Source: Caulobacter sp.
GTDB lineage: Bacteria > Pseudomonadota > Alphaproteobacteria > Caulobacterales > Caulobacteraceae
DNA: 64,000 nucleotides
Assembly: GCF_017744445.1 (NCBI RefSeq)
Contig: NZ_JAGIBH010000002.1
Coordinates: 124,001-188,000, forward strand
Reading direction: 5' to 3'
Numbering within the stretch: position 1 is the first letter of the stretch; each line of letters opens with the position of its first letter. Below, one piece after another: positions 52,871 to 63,064 of this stretch. The notes under the pieces were generated by a model. The model had not been told where the DNA came from, searched no databases, and saw nothing but the letters and a program-made list of their open reading frames with translations. The translations under genes and the position numbers were made by a program.

Positions 52871-53004
52871 TTCCTAGGCCTTGTGCCTAGGACCCATGGG
52901 TCAGCTGGGCGGGCAGTCCTCCGGGAGAGTTGCCGCCGACCTTGGCGAACACCGGCCCGTCCCATGCTCTCGGAACGATGGGTCCTAGGCACTAGGCCTA
53001 GGAA
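52871..53004. repeat. CCTAGG-type palindromic element, copy 2
   Basis: The terminal arms TTCCTAGGCCTTGTGCCTAG, extended by GACCCAT, and the mirrored ATGGGTCCTAGGCACTAGGC, extended by CTAGGAA, match the copy at 25308 except for one base. The central 65 or so bases differ. It joins the truncated repeat on its left, and its right arm provides the last codons and the TAG stop of the DUF2971 gene. Confidence 0.8.
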
Positions 53005-53822
53005 GGCAAATTAGATGAAGCGTCTGACGGGTTGTGGCTGGCCGGTCCTCTCAGCACTACACCGCGAGTGCGGGCGGGAGGTACGAGCAGGCGGGATTGC
53101 ACGACCGGACGTCGAACCCCCATCTTACGGCATAGCGCCTTGACCATTTCCAGGAACCAAACATCTGCCGCCGGTGAAATGACGACGCGCTCTATGAGAT
53201 GGTTCAGATTGCACGCAACCTCTACCCCCGGCGGAGGCGTAGGAAGCGGTCCTATTTTACCGCCGCTTCCGAACATATGGATTAATATAGCTTCAGATTC
53301 ATAGGCATAGCTGAGCCGCTTCTTAAGCGCGACATCAAACAGATTGGGCCCCATGAACTGAGCTTCATGGTCCACATAGCTGACTTGGCCGAGGTGGACT
53401 TCTAGTTTCGATTTTCGAAATGCTCGAGCCATTCGCTCAGAGCTGCTCACTATCGCGATGCCTGCATGCTCTGAAGCATATATTTTCCACATCGCGACAG
53501 ATTCGACCGCCGACATGTGCCAACAATTTACAAACAGATAGGGTCGAACCGTCTCATAAAGCTTTGCAAGTTGCTCTTGAAAGTCAGGCATGTCGGCATG
53601 CCCGGCATTCTGAAGATCCGCTCTAGCAAAGTCAGAAAAAGCCTTAGCCGAAGGCTCAGGCAGGGTCGCCTCGTAAGGATCTTGGACGGCGAGTTGCTCA
53701 GCGCTCGATAGCCATAGCTTTTGTCCGAGCAACAACGCCGTGAACTTAGCAAGGTCAGTATATCGCCAGAGCAGTACTGAAGCCGCTGGCTCCGTTACAT
53801 TCGGATGGGAGACCAGCGGCAT
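52998..53822 (-). CDS. DUF2971-family protein of foreign composition
   Basis: This is a 274-residue protein. DUF2971 features are LWRYTDLAKFTALLLGQKLW, LSSAEQLAVQDPYEATLPE, and FVNCWHMSAVESVAMWKIYA followed by GIAIVSSSERM. The family is of unknown function and is common in mobile and defence-linked regions. The gene is visibly poorer in G+C than its neighbours and uses codons (for example ATA, AGA-like and TTA-rich stretches) rare in this genome, suggesting recent transfer. Its ATG is only 8 bases behind the rpoD stop with no clear ribosome site, so it may be translated from the rpoD transcript. Its last four residues and stop are encoded by the repeat element. Confidence 0.8.
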   Translation of the reverse strand: MPLVSHPNVTEPAASVLLWRYTDLAKFTALLLGQKLWLSSAEQLAVQDPYEATLPEPSAKAFSDFARADLQNAGHADMPDFQEQLAKLYETVRPYLFVNCWHMSAVESVAMWKIYASEHAGIAIVSSSERMARAFRKSKLEVHLGQVSYVDHEAQFMGPNLFDVALKKRLSYAYESEAILIHMFGSGGKIGPLPTPPPGVEVACNLNHLIERVVISPAADVWFLEMVKALCRKMGVRRPVVQSRLLVPPARTRGVVLRGPASHNPSDASSNLPS

Positions 53823-53830
53823 TTAAATCG

Positions 53831-55792
<1,962 letters not shown>

Positions 55793-56350
55793 CAAGCTCT
55801 CCGAAATCGACACCGCCAGCTCTGCAAGAGCGGCGCCGAGAAAATCCGTTTCGAAAAGGACCGCCGTCGTCGGTCGGCGCTGTGATTCAGCGCACGCCCA
55901 ACGATCACGTTCCCGTCAGAAGCCGCCCAAGCGCGCCCTTTCCGCCATGTACGAACGCTCCGCGGGAAACCCGGCGGAGGCCCAGAGGCGTGGGCGCGGC
56001 CTGGCGTCTGCCCTGATCGGGTCGACGACCGCTGGGGACCTGGGGCGGCAACGAGGGTGACATCCTGTTTCGGTATAGGGCGCGCGCTGCGGCGGCCCGA
56101 GCGATGTCAGTCAGTTGCTTGGCAGTTCCTTGAGTCGGCATGTGGCTTTGGGTGACGCCGGTGTCAAGATGGCACGGGTGACTATCGCAAAATTTGCAGG
56201 CTCCTCTCCCACCCGTTTCTCCGGCGAAAGCCAGGGCCCAGATCCATCCGGAGAGGTTTGGGCGATCGCGCATGGGGCCTAGCCAAGACCACTTCGCGTA
56301 GTGGGTTCGATCTGGATCCCGGCTTTCGCCGGGAAGACGGAGAAGGGCCG
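55793..56350. other. dnaG-rpoD intergenic region
   Basis: This 558-base gap between dnaG and rpoD, both leftward, holds the palindromic element at 56213-56340, next to the dnaG stop, and then about 420 bases of rpoD leader. On the minus strand a TTGACA hexamer (56162-56167) could be a -35 element, but no convincing -10 was found at the right distance. A GAGTC (GANTC) site lies at 56132-56136. No gene is supported here; the minus-strand frame over this area is Arg/Pro-rich noise. Confidence 0.6.
56213..56340. repeat. Intergenic palindromic element, GGCGAAAGCC family (copy 2)
   Basis: The arms CCCGTTTCTCCGGCGAAAGC, extended by CAGGGCCCAGATC, and GATCTGGATCCCGGCTTTCG, extended by CCGGGAAGACGG, form the inverted pair. 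The interior CATCCGGAGAGGTTTGGG is the reverse complement of the interior word in the copy at 30326, so the two copies are inverted relative to each other. It lies just downstream of dnaG. Confidence 0.8.
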
Positions 56351-58285
56351 TTACTGCGCCCGCCAGAACTCCAGATTGCTGATCTGGCGCTGCAGGACGC
56401 CGATCCGGTCGCGCAGATCGCGGGTGGCGGCGAGGCTGGCGGCGGTGACCTCCTCGCGGCGCATGCCCTCCAGGGCCCGCTCGGAATCGGCGATCTCGAT
56501 CACCGCCTCGTAGCAGGCGGCCCACAGGGCGCGGGCCTTGGCCGGGTCGAAGCGGGCGTCCAGGAACGGGGCGTCCGAGATCGCCAGCCGCTCGATCTCG
56601 GCCAACGGTTCGGACAGGCCCTTGCGCGACAGCCGCTCGCGCAGGGGCACATCGTCGCCGTGGTCGTCGCACAGGGCCAGGAACAGCTCGTGCGACAGAG
56701 GCTTGAGGCGCGGATCCCCGAAGCCGACACGCTCGATCGCCTCGTCATAGCTGCGTGCCCAGCCGGGATGGTCGATGGCGGCCAGGGCGATGGCGGCGTG
56801 GAAGGGCTTGATGCGGCCGGTGATCTGCACCCGCGCCGTCGGACGCAGGCCCGGGTCGGGCGGCTCGCGCTTGCCGTTCTTCCAGGTCCCACCGCCCCCG
56901 CTTCGGGGCGTGAACGGACGGTCGCGGAAACCGCCGCCGCCGCCGTTGAAGCCGCCGCCATACTCCCCGCCGCCGCCGTCTTGAGGCGGCCGCCGGCGCT
57001 GGAACAGTTCGTCATAGCGTTCGCGCAGGTCGTCCTTGTAGGCCTGGGCCAGGTCCTTGTCGGCGATGGTCCCGGCGGCGGCGCGCAGGCGCTGGCGCAG
57101 GCCGGCCTTGCGCTCGGGGGTGTCCAGTTCCTCGAGATCCCGCTCGCGTTCGAACAGGGCGACCACGAAGGGCTTGGTGTCGGCCAGCTGCTCGCGCAGG
57201 GCCTCGGGACCCTGGTCGCGCAGCACGTCGTCGGGATCCTTGCCGCCGACCGGCATCGAGAAGCGGAACGAGCGGCCGGGCTTGAGCAGCGGCAGGGCGC
57301 GGTCGATCGCGCGGTGGGCGGCGCGCTGGCCGGCCTTGTCGCCGTCGAAGCACAGGGTCGGCTCGGGATGCAGGCGCCACAGGGCCTCCATCTGCTCCTC
57401 GGTCAGGGCCGTGCCCATGGCCGCCACGGCCGGCACGTTGGCGCGCTGGCAGGCGATGACGTCCATATAGCCCTCGACCACCACCATCGGCGTGCGCTCG
57501 TTAGGCGCGGCCGACTGGTTGGCGTGCAGGATCTTTCGGGCCTCGAACAGGCCATAGAGGACCCGGCTCTTGTGGAAGAGCCCGGTCTCGGGACCGTTCA
57601 GGTATTTGGCGCGGGCGTTGGGATCCATGGCCCGGCCGCCGAACGAGACGACCTTCCCCCGGCTGTCGGCGATCGGGAAGATGATGCGGTCGCGGAAGCG
57701 GTCATAGGGCTGGCCGCCGTCCTCGGGCGAGATCAGCACGCCGGCGTCCACCAGGTCGCCCGGCTTGGCGCCCTTGGCGACCAGATAGTCCTTCAGGCCC
57801 GTGCGGTTGTTGGGCGAAAAGCCGATGCGGAAGCGGCTCCATTCCTTCTCGGGCAGGCCGCGCTTTTCGAGGTAGGCGCGGGCGGTCTGGCCACCAGGGC
57901 GACGCAGCTCGGCCTCGAACCAGGCGGTGGCCAGCTCCATCCAGTCGCCCAGGGATGAACGCTTCTGCTCCTCGCGGGCCATCTGCGGATCGACGGCGGG
58001 CAGGGTCATGCCGGCTTCGGCCGCCAGCCGCTCGACCGCCTCGGCGAAGGTCAGCCGCTCGGTCTCCTGCAGGAAGCTGATGATGTCGCCGTGCTTGCCG
58101 CTGGAGAAGCAGTGATAGAAGCCCTTCTCGTCATTGACGAAGAACGACGGGCTCTTCTCCTTGGTGAACGGCGACAGCCCCGCATATTCGCGCCCCTGCC
58201 GCCGCAGCTTCACCGACTTGCCGACGACGTCGGACGGGCGAAGGCGGGACTTCAGTTCTTCGAGGAAACGATCGTCGAAACGCAT
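56351..58285 (-). CDS. dnaG: DNA primase DnaG with degenerate zinc ribbon
   Basis: This 644-residue primase makes RNA primers at the replication fork. The N-terminal zinc-ribbon domain is present as a fold (residues 1-100), but the CHC2 ligands are mostly lost: S38 and T41 in GLSPFTKEK replace Cys and His, C59 is kept, and S62 in HCFSSGKHGD replaces the last Cys. The RNA polymerase core is normal: RFRIGFSPNNRTGLKDYLV, then the Toprim-type MVVVEGYMDVIACQRANVPA, with TLCFDGDKAGQRAA. A Gly-rich linker (residues about 440-480) precedes the C-terminal DnaB-binding domain. As I recall, related alphaproteobacteria share the SPF...SSGKHGD pattern. Confidence 0.95.
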   Translation of the reverse strand: MRFDDRFLEELKSRLRPSDVVGKSVKLRRQGREYAGLSPFTKEKSPSFFVNDEKGFYHCFSSGKHGDIISFLQETERLTFAEAVERLAAEAGMTLPAVDPQMAREEQKRSSLGDWMELATAWFEAELRRPGGQTARAYLEKRGLPEKEWSRFRIGFSPNNRTGLKDYLVAKGAKPGDLVDAGVLISPEDGGQPYDRFRDRIIFPIADSRGKVVSFGGRAMDPNARAKYLNGPETGLFHKSRVLYGLFEARKILHANQSAAPNERTPMVVVEGYMDVIACQRANVPAVAAMGTALTEEQMEALWRLHPEPTLCFDGDKAGQRAAHRAIDRALPLLKPGRSFRFSMPVGGKDPDDVLRDQGPEALREQLADTKPFVVALFERERDLEELDTPERKAGLRQRLRAAAGTIADKDLAQAYKDDLRERYDELFQRRRPPQDGGGGEYGGGFNGGGGGFRDRPFTPRSGGGGTWKNGKREPPDPGLRPTARVQITGRIKPFHAAIALAAIDHPGWARSYDEAIERVGFGDPRLKPLSHELFLALCDDHGDDVPLRERLSRKGLSEPLAEIERLAISDAPFLDARFDPAKARALWAACYEAVIEIADSERALEGMRREEVTAASLAATRDLRDRIGVLQRQISNLEFWRAQ

Positions 58286-58433
58286 CTAGGGGTAGGCGGA
58301 ACTTCGCGGGCCAGAAAACAACACCCTATGTAGGATGACGCTTCGGCATAAGCGGTCGCAGGCCCGCCATCCAAGCCGGGGGATCAATCCCCCACAAGTT
58401 ACCCACAGATTAACGGTTCGCAGCTCGGCAGTA

Positions 58434-58459
58434 GGAACACCGACTCCGCCCTCTCCGTT
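58434..58459 (+). promoter_or_regulatory. EcfG-type (general stress sigma factor) promoter
   Basis: GGAAC at 58434-58438 and CGTT at 58456-58459 have exactly 17 bases between them, a full match to the EcfG/SigT consensus. It lies about 60 bases upstream of the BON-domain gene. Confidence 0.85.
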
Positions 58460-58518
58460 TTGAGAGCCGGGGCGCCTCGACGCGCCCACAGCTTTCAACA
58501 ACGCCACGGAGAAGATCC

Positions 58519-59400
58519 ATGCCCCAGAGATGGAATGACCGCGAAGGCCGCTTCGATGTCGAGGCCGACGGCGATTTCGACCGCAACCGCCAGGATCGTG
58601 GCTACGGCTACGACGCGTCGCGCCGACGAGACCCCGAACGGTCCAGCTACGCCAATTCCGGCTATGACCGCTCGTACGGGCAGGACGCGCCGCGCGAGCG
58701 TTATAACGGCTCCAATCGTAGCCCAAGTCGCGGCGGCAGCGAGTTCCTGCGCGCCGCCCAGCAAGGGACGCGCGACTACGGCGCCGGATCCCGCGGCTAC
58801 GAGTCGCCAGGCGGCTATGGCCGGGTGGGCGGCCACGACTTCGGCGGCGCGACCGGCGACTACGGCTCCAGCGGCTATTCCAGCCGCACGGCCGACTATG
58901 GCGACGAGCGCTATTTCGACCACCACGACCGTGACCAGGAAGCCCGGGAGCGCAGCTATCGCGGCGCCTATGGCAATCACGATCCCTATCGCGCGTTCGG
59001 CCCCGGCCGGCGGCACGAGGAGGATCGCAGCTGGTTCGACAAAGCCCGTGACGAGGTCTCCTCGTGGATGGGCGACCAGGACGCCCTGCACCGGCGCGAA
59101 GCCGACGGCGCTCATCGTGGCCGTGGGCCGAAAGGCTATCGCCGCTCGGACGAGCGCATCCGCGAGGATGTCAGCGACCGCCTGACCGACGACAGCTGGC
59201 TGAACGCCAGCGACATCGAGGTCTCGGTCTCCGACGGCGACGTCACCCTGACTGGCTCGGTCCGCTCGCGCGAGGACAAGAAGCGCGCCGAGGCCCTGGC
59301 CGAGAGCGTGACGGGTGTCGACAACGTCCAGAACAACCTGCGTATCGACCGCGGGACCGGAACGACGGCGACGAGCGTGCCGCTGTCGGATCCGCTGTAA
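58519..59400 (+). CDS. BON-domain protein with SWFGD-type segment, probable stress protein
   Basis: This is a 293-residue soluble protein. The first 150 residues are low-complexity, rich in Gly, Tyr, Arg, Ser and Asp (repeated GYGY/DYG/RSY units), probably disordered. An SWFGD-like segment follows (DRSWFDKARDEVSSWMGDQD). The C-terminal BON domain lies at about 215-280 (IREDVSDRLTDDSWLNASDI, EVSVSDGDVTLTGSVRSRED). BON domains bind membranes or phospholipids and occur in osmotic-shock proteins such as OsmY. No signal peptide is visible. The EcfG promoter upstream places it in the general stress regulon. GGAG precedes the ATG. Confidence 0.88.
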   Translation: MPQRWNDREGRFDVEADGDFDRNRQDRGYGYDASRRRDPERSSYANSGYDRSYGQDAPRERYNGSNRSPSRGGSEFLRAAQQGTRDYGAGSRGYESPGGYGRVGGHDFGGATGDYGSSGYSSRTADYGDERYFDHHDRDQEARERSYRGAYGNHDPYRAFGPGRRHEEDRSWFDKARDEVSSWMGDQDALHRREADGAHRGRGPKGYRRSDERIREDVSDRLTDDSWLNASDIEVSVSDGDVTLTGSVRSREDKKRAEALAESVTGVDNVQNNLRIDRGTGTTATSVPLSDPL

Positions 59401-59407
59401 GCCTGAA

Positions 59408-59436
59408 GGCCCCGGCGTCAGCCGGGGCCTCTTCTT
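59408..59436 (+). terminator. Intrinsic terminator after the BON-domain gene
   Basis: GGCCCCGGC-GTCA-GCCGGGGCC forms a perfect 9-bp stem followed by TCTTCTTTA. It is placed between the convergent BON and LysE genes. Confidence 0.85.
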
Positions 59437-59438
59437 TA

Positions 59439-60026
59439 CTACCCCACCGCCGCCATCCCGGCCGCCGCCAGGATCGCGCCGCCCATGGCCCAGTTCATGG
59501 CCCGCTGGCCCTTCACGCCCAGCTTCACCCGGCCCAGCACCACGCCCAGCGCCAGCCAGGCGATATCCACCACGATCATCACCGCCACGCACAGCGCCCA
59601 CTTCACCGGCGCATCCCAGCGCGGGCTGGCCACCACGAACGAGCCGAACAGCGAAACGAAGGCCAGATAGGCCTTGGGATTGGCCGCCCCCAGCACGAAG
59701 CCGCCCGCGAAGGTCAGGCTGGCCGAGGTCCCGCCACCGACCTCCCCTTCCGGCGGCGCGGTCGCCACGCTCCAGGCCAGCCAGACCAGATAGCCGACCG
59801 ACACCACCGTCAGCGCCAACCGCAGCACCGGCGCGGCCGCCAGCAACGAGGCCAGTCCCGCCGCGCTGAGCCCCGCCGCCAGGGCCAGGCCGACCTGCAT
59901 CCCGGCATAGAGCCGCAAGCCGCCGGCCAAGCCCAGGGTGCGCCCCGCCACGATCAACGCGGCGATCCCCGGGCCAGGCGAGCCCAGCAAGGCCGTCGCC
60001 GCCAGCACGAACAGAAGCGCTTCCAT
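59439..60026 (-). CDS. LysE/RhtB-family exporter
   Basis: This 195-residue inner-membrane protein has six helices. Family landmarks are the N-terminal LLGSPGPGIAALIVAGRTLG (the PGP motif), GLRLYAGMQVGLALAAGLSA, LRLALTVVSVGYLVWLAWSV, and the central FVLGAANPKAYLAFVSLFGS, with a shared ANPK motif. LysE proteins export amino acids or related solutes; specificity is unknown. The BON gene's terminator separates it from its convergent neighbour. The 240 bases upstream, toward the divergent M61 gene, are AT-rich near the start (ATATATTTTTATG) and may hold its promoter. Confidence 0.9.
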   Translation of the reverse strand: MEALLFVLAATALLGSPGPGIAALIVAGRTLGLAGGLRLYAGMQVGLALAAGLSAAGLASLLAAAPVLRLALTVVSVGYLVWLAWSVATAPPEGEVGGGTSASLTFAGGFVLGAANPKAYLAFVSLFGSFVVASPRWDAPVKWALCVAVMIVVDIAWLALGVVLGRVKLGVKGQRAMNWAMGGAILAAAGMAAVG

Positions 60027-60266
60027 CGCTCACCCCATGACATAAAGATATGCATATATTTTTATGTCACACTCGAAACCCCTGTAAACCGGGCGTTCCG
60101 ATTGCGCGCGCGTCGCTTTGTTTCCGTCCGGAAACGGAACAGCGCTCCGCGTACCCATGTTCTGCATACGGAGGCCAAGTTGTTCTCGACAAGCACAGGT
60201 TAACGACACAAACATCCCGGCTTCTCAGCCGCGGGAGGGAGCCCGCGCGCCGCATTGGGGTGTTTC

Positions 60267-62216
60267 GTGAAAGCGCTGTTCTTCTCCGTCTCCGTCCTGT
60301 CGCTGGTCGCGACCGCCGCCATGGCCCAGGTCCCGACCCCGGCCGCCAACCAGCCGATGCCGGAGGCCGCCTCGACGACCCCGCCGATCGAAGCCCCGCG
60401 CGACGTGCCCTATGCTGGCACGGTCAAGGTGGCCGTCGACGCCACCGATCTGGACCGCAAGATCTGGAACGTCACCACGACCATGCCGGTCAGCAAGGCG
60501 GGCGACTTCGTGTTCCTGTATCCGCAGTGGGTCCCGGGCGGTCACTCGCCGCGCAACGACCTGGACAAGCTGGCGGGCCTGGTCGTCACGGCCAATGGCA
60601 AGCGCATCCCCTGGACCCGTGACGTGGTGTCGGTGAACGCCTTCCACGTCGACGTCCCGGCCGGCGTGACGGAACTGCAGATCAGCTACCAGTTCCTGAC
60701 CGCCGTCGAGGCCAAGGTCGGCCGCACGGAAGTCACGCCCGAGATGCTGAACCTGCAATGGCTGCAGGTCACCATGTACCCGGCCGGCTACTACACCCGC
60801 CAGATCCCGATCGACGCCAGCGTCAAGCTGCCCGACGGCTGGAAGCTGGCCACGGCGCTGGAAACCGCCAAGACCGAGGGCGCCACGACCACCTTCAAGA
60901 CCACCACGGTCGAGACCCTGGTCGACTCGCCGATCTTCGCCGGCAAGTACTTCAAGTCGATCGACCTGGACCCGACCGGTCCCGCGCCCGTCCGCCTGAA
61001 CCTGGTCGCCGACAGCCCAGAGCTGCTGGACGCCAAGCCCGAGCACATCCAGATCCACAAGGATCTCGTGCAGCAGGCCTACAAGCTGTACGGCTCGCAC
61101 CACTACGACCACTACGACTTCCTGGTCTTCCTGTCGGACAAGATCGGCGGCATCGGCCTGGAGCACCACCGCTCGTCCGAAAACCGCGTGGTTCCGAAGT
61201 ACTTCACCGAGTGGGACAAGAGCTTCGTGGGCCGCGACCTGCTGAGCCACGAGTACACCCACTCGTGGAACGGCAAGTTCCGCCGCGCCGCCGACCTGTG
61301 GACCCCGAACCTGAACGTGCCGATGCGCGACAGCATGATGTGGGTCTATGAGGGCCAGACCCAGTACTGGGGCAACGTCCTGGCCGCCCGCTCGGGCCTG
61401 CTGACCAAGCAGCAAGCCCTGGACAGCCTGGCGGCCACCGCCGCGACCTACGACAACCGTCGCGGCCGCGACTGGCGTCCGGTGCAGGACACCACCAACG
61501 ACCCGATCATCGCCAACCGCAAGCCGCTGTCGTGGCTCAGCTACCAGCGCAGCGAGGACTACTATTCCGAAGGCCTGCTGGTCTGGCTCGACGCCGACAC
61601 CCTGATCCGCGAGAAGACCGGCGGCAAGAAGTCGCTCGACGACTTCGCCAAGGCCTTCTTCGGCGTCGACAACGGCTCGTACGTGTCGCGCACCTACACG
61701 TTCGACGACGTGGTCAGCACGCTGAACGGCGTCTACGCCTATGACTGGGCCACCTTCCTGAAGACCCGCATCCAGGACGTGCAGGAAAAGGCCCCGCTGG
61801 ATGGCTATGCGCGCGGCGGCTACAAGCTGGTCTATACCGACACGCCCACCGAGTTCATGAAGACGGCGGAGAGCAAGTCCAAGAGCACCGGCCTGCCCTA
61901 TTCGCTGGGCCTGTCGGTCGGCTCGGACGGCGTGCTCAGCGACGTGCAGTGGGGCGGCCCGGCATTCAAGGCCGGCCTGACCCAGGGCCTGACGGTCGTG
62001 GCGGTCAACGGCGAGGCCTTCGATGGCGACAAGCTGAAGGCCGCCGTCACCGCCGCCGTGAAGCCCGAGAACCCGCTGGTCGAGCTGCTGATCAAGGACG
62101 GCTCGCGCTATCGGATGGTCAAGATCGACTATCGCGGTGGCCTGCGTTACCCGCGCCTGGAGAAGATCCCTGGCGCGCCGTCGCGCCTGGACGACATCCT
62201 GACGCCGCGCAAGTAA
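60267..62216 (+). CDS. M61-family exported aminopeptidase with PDZ domain
   Basis: This is a 649-residue protein from the GTG at 60267, which starts a clean signal peptide (KALFFSVSVLSLVATAAMAQ). It has an N-terminal beta domain, then the thermolysin-like M61 catalytic domain with H328-E-Y-T-H332 (LLSHEYTHSWNGKFRR) and the third ligand E362 in MMWVYEGQTQYWG. The PDZ domain at about 540-620 (GLSVGSDGVLSDVQWGGPAF, KAGLTQGLTVVAVNGEAFDG) is typical of the family (glycyl aminopeptidase). The product is periplasmic or secreted. A strong terminator follows about 125 bases later. Confidence 0.92.
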   Translation: MKALFFSVSVLSLVATAAMAQVPTPAANQPMPEAASTTPPIEAPRDVPYAGTVKVAVDATDLDRKIWNVTTTMPVSKAGDFVFLYPQWVPGGHSPRNDLDKLAGLVVTANGKRIPWTRDVVSVNAFHVDVPAGVTELQISYQFLTAVEAKVGRTEVTPEMLNLQWLQVTMYPAGYYTRQIPIDASVKLPDGWKLATALETAKTEGATTTFKTTTVETLVDSPIFAGKYFKSIDLDPTGPAPVRLNLVADSPELLDAKPEHIQIHKDLVQQAYKLYGSHHYDHYDFLVFLSDKIGGIGLEHHRSSENRVVPKYFTEWDKSFVGRDLLSHEYTHSWNGKFRRAADLWTPNLNVPMRDSMMWVYEGQTQYWGNVLAARSGLLTKQQALDSLAATAATYDNRRGRDWRPVQDTTNDPIIANRKPLSWLSYQRSEDYYSEGLLVWLDADTLIREKTGGKKSLDDFAKAFFGVDNGSYVSRTYTFDDVVSTLNGVYAYDWATFLKTRIQDVQEKAPLDGYARGGYKLVYTDTPTEFMKTAESKSKSTGLPYSLGLSVGSDGVLSDVQWGGPAFKAGLTQGLTVVAVNGEAFDGDKLKAAVTAAVKPENPLVELLIKDGSRYRMVKIDYRGGLRYPRLEKIPGAPSRLDDILTPRK

Positions 62217-62336
62217 CAGGCGAGCTATACGTCGCCAGGTTGCGAACCGCTCGCAGCCTGCGACGATTTGGGGAAGGGCGGGAAGACGGCCGGTGTGTCA
62301 TCTTCCCGACTGTTCAATCCCTCTGAACGCGTACCG

Positions 62337-62376
62337 AAAAGGGCCCGCTCCCTCTCCCAAGGCGGGCCCTTTTTTA
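62337..62376 (+). terminator. Intrinsic terminator after the M61 peptidase gene
   Basis: AAAAGGGCCCGC, a 13-base loop, and GCGGGCCCTTTTTT form a strong hairpin with a T-run on the plus strand. The A-run on the left makes it symmetrical, but no minus-strand gene ends here. Confidence 0.85.
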
Positions 62377-62424
62377 CGTCCGCGGCCTTGGCGCTCGGCC
62401 GGCCGCCCCGCTATTCAGTCGGCT

Positions 62425-62928
62425 ATGCCGGACTGCCCTGAACTCCAGCGCATCACGACCGAATACGTGACGATCGAGGACCGCCTGCGGCTGACGGGCG
62501 CGACGGGCGACGATCAGATCGTGGTGTTGTGGCTGACGCAGAAGCTGCTCAACCTGCTGGTCCCGCAGCTGACCGGATGGCTGGAGCGTCAGGGCGGGGC
62601 CGGCGGCGAGCTGTTGCAGGAGTTCGCCCAGCAGGCCGCCGAAGCGTCCTTGCCCATCGAGGCGGCGGTGCGGGCGGCCGCTCCGGAGACGAACGCCCTG
62701 GTGGTCACGGTCGACATCGCCACTCGCGCGGAGGGCGCCATCCTGGTCTTCAAGACCGAGGACAACACCCCATTGGCCAGCCTGCCGCTTCCCTTCGAGG
62801 CCCTGCGCCAGTGGCTGGGCATCGTTCGCAACCAATATGTCGCCGGCGGCTGGCCGACGAGCGCCTGGCCAGCCTGGATGGACGAGACCCACATAGCGCC
62901 GCCCGCCCAGACGACCGCCTTGCACTAG
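62425..62928 (+). CDS. Hypothetical protein
   Basis: This is a 167-residue protein of unknown function; the ATG at 62425 is preferred, since upstream in-frame codons lie within the terminator. The sequence mixes strands and helices: LQRITTEYVTIEDRLRLTGA, VVLWLTQKLLNLLVPQLTGW, then LVVTVDIATRAEGAILVFKT and LPFEALRQWLGIVRNQYVAG. There is no signal peptide or membrane span. The pattern (N-terminal sandwich with EDRLRL, then LTQKLL...LVPQL) recalls small proteins found with methylotrophy or phage genes, but I cannot name a family. It stands alone. Confidence 0.7.
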   Translation: MPDCPELQRITTEYVTIEDRLRLTGATGDDQIVVLWLTQKLLNLLVPQLTGWLERQGGAGGELLQEFAQQAAEASLPIEAAVRAAAPETNALVVTVDIATRAEGAILVFKTEDNTPLASLPLPFEALRQWLGIVRNQYVAGGWPTSAWPAWMDETHIAPPAQTTALH

Positions 62929-63064
62929 CAGGCCGCGCAAGACAGAAATGAGACCGGTACCATTTCTGCCTTGAGTGGTCAGACAACTGCCCCCATAGTG
63001 CCGGCCAACGGCGGCCAGCTCAGAGCCGCCATGACGCAATGCGCAGCCTCGGGGAAGCACCAGG

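Noticed and set aside
56160..56200. A heat-shock (sigma-32) promoter for rpoD on the minus strand
   Set aside because: CTTGAC followed by CCCAAA is present, but the spacer is about 10 bases, too short for the sigma-32 consensus.
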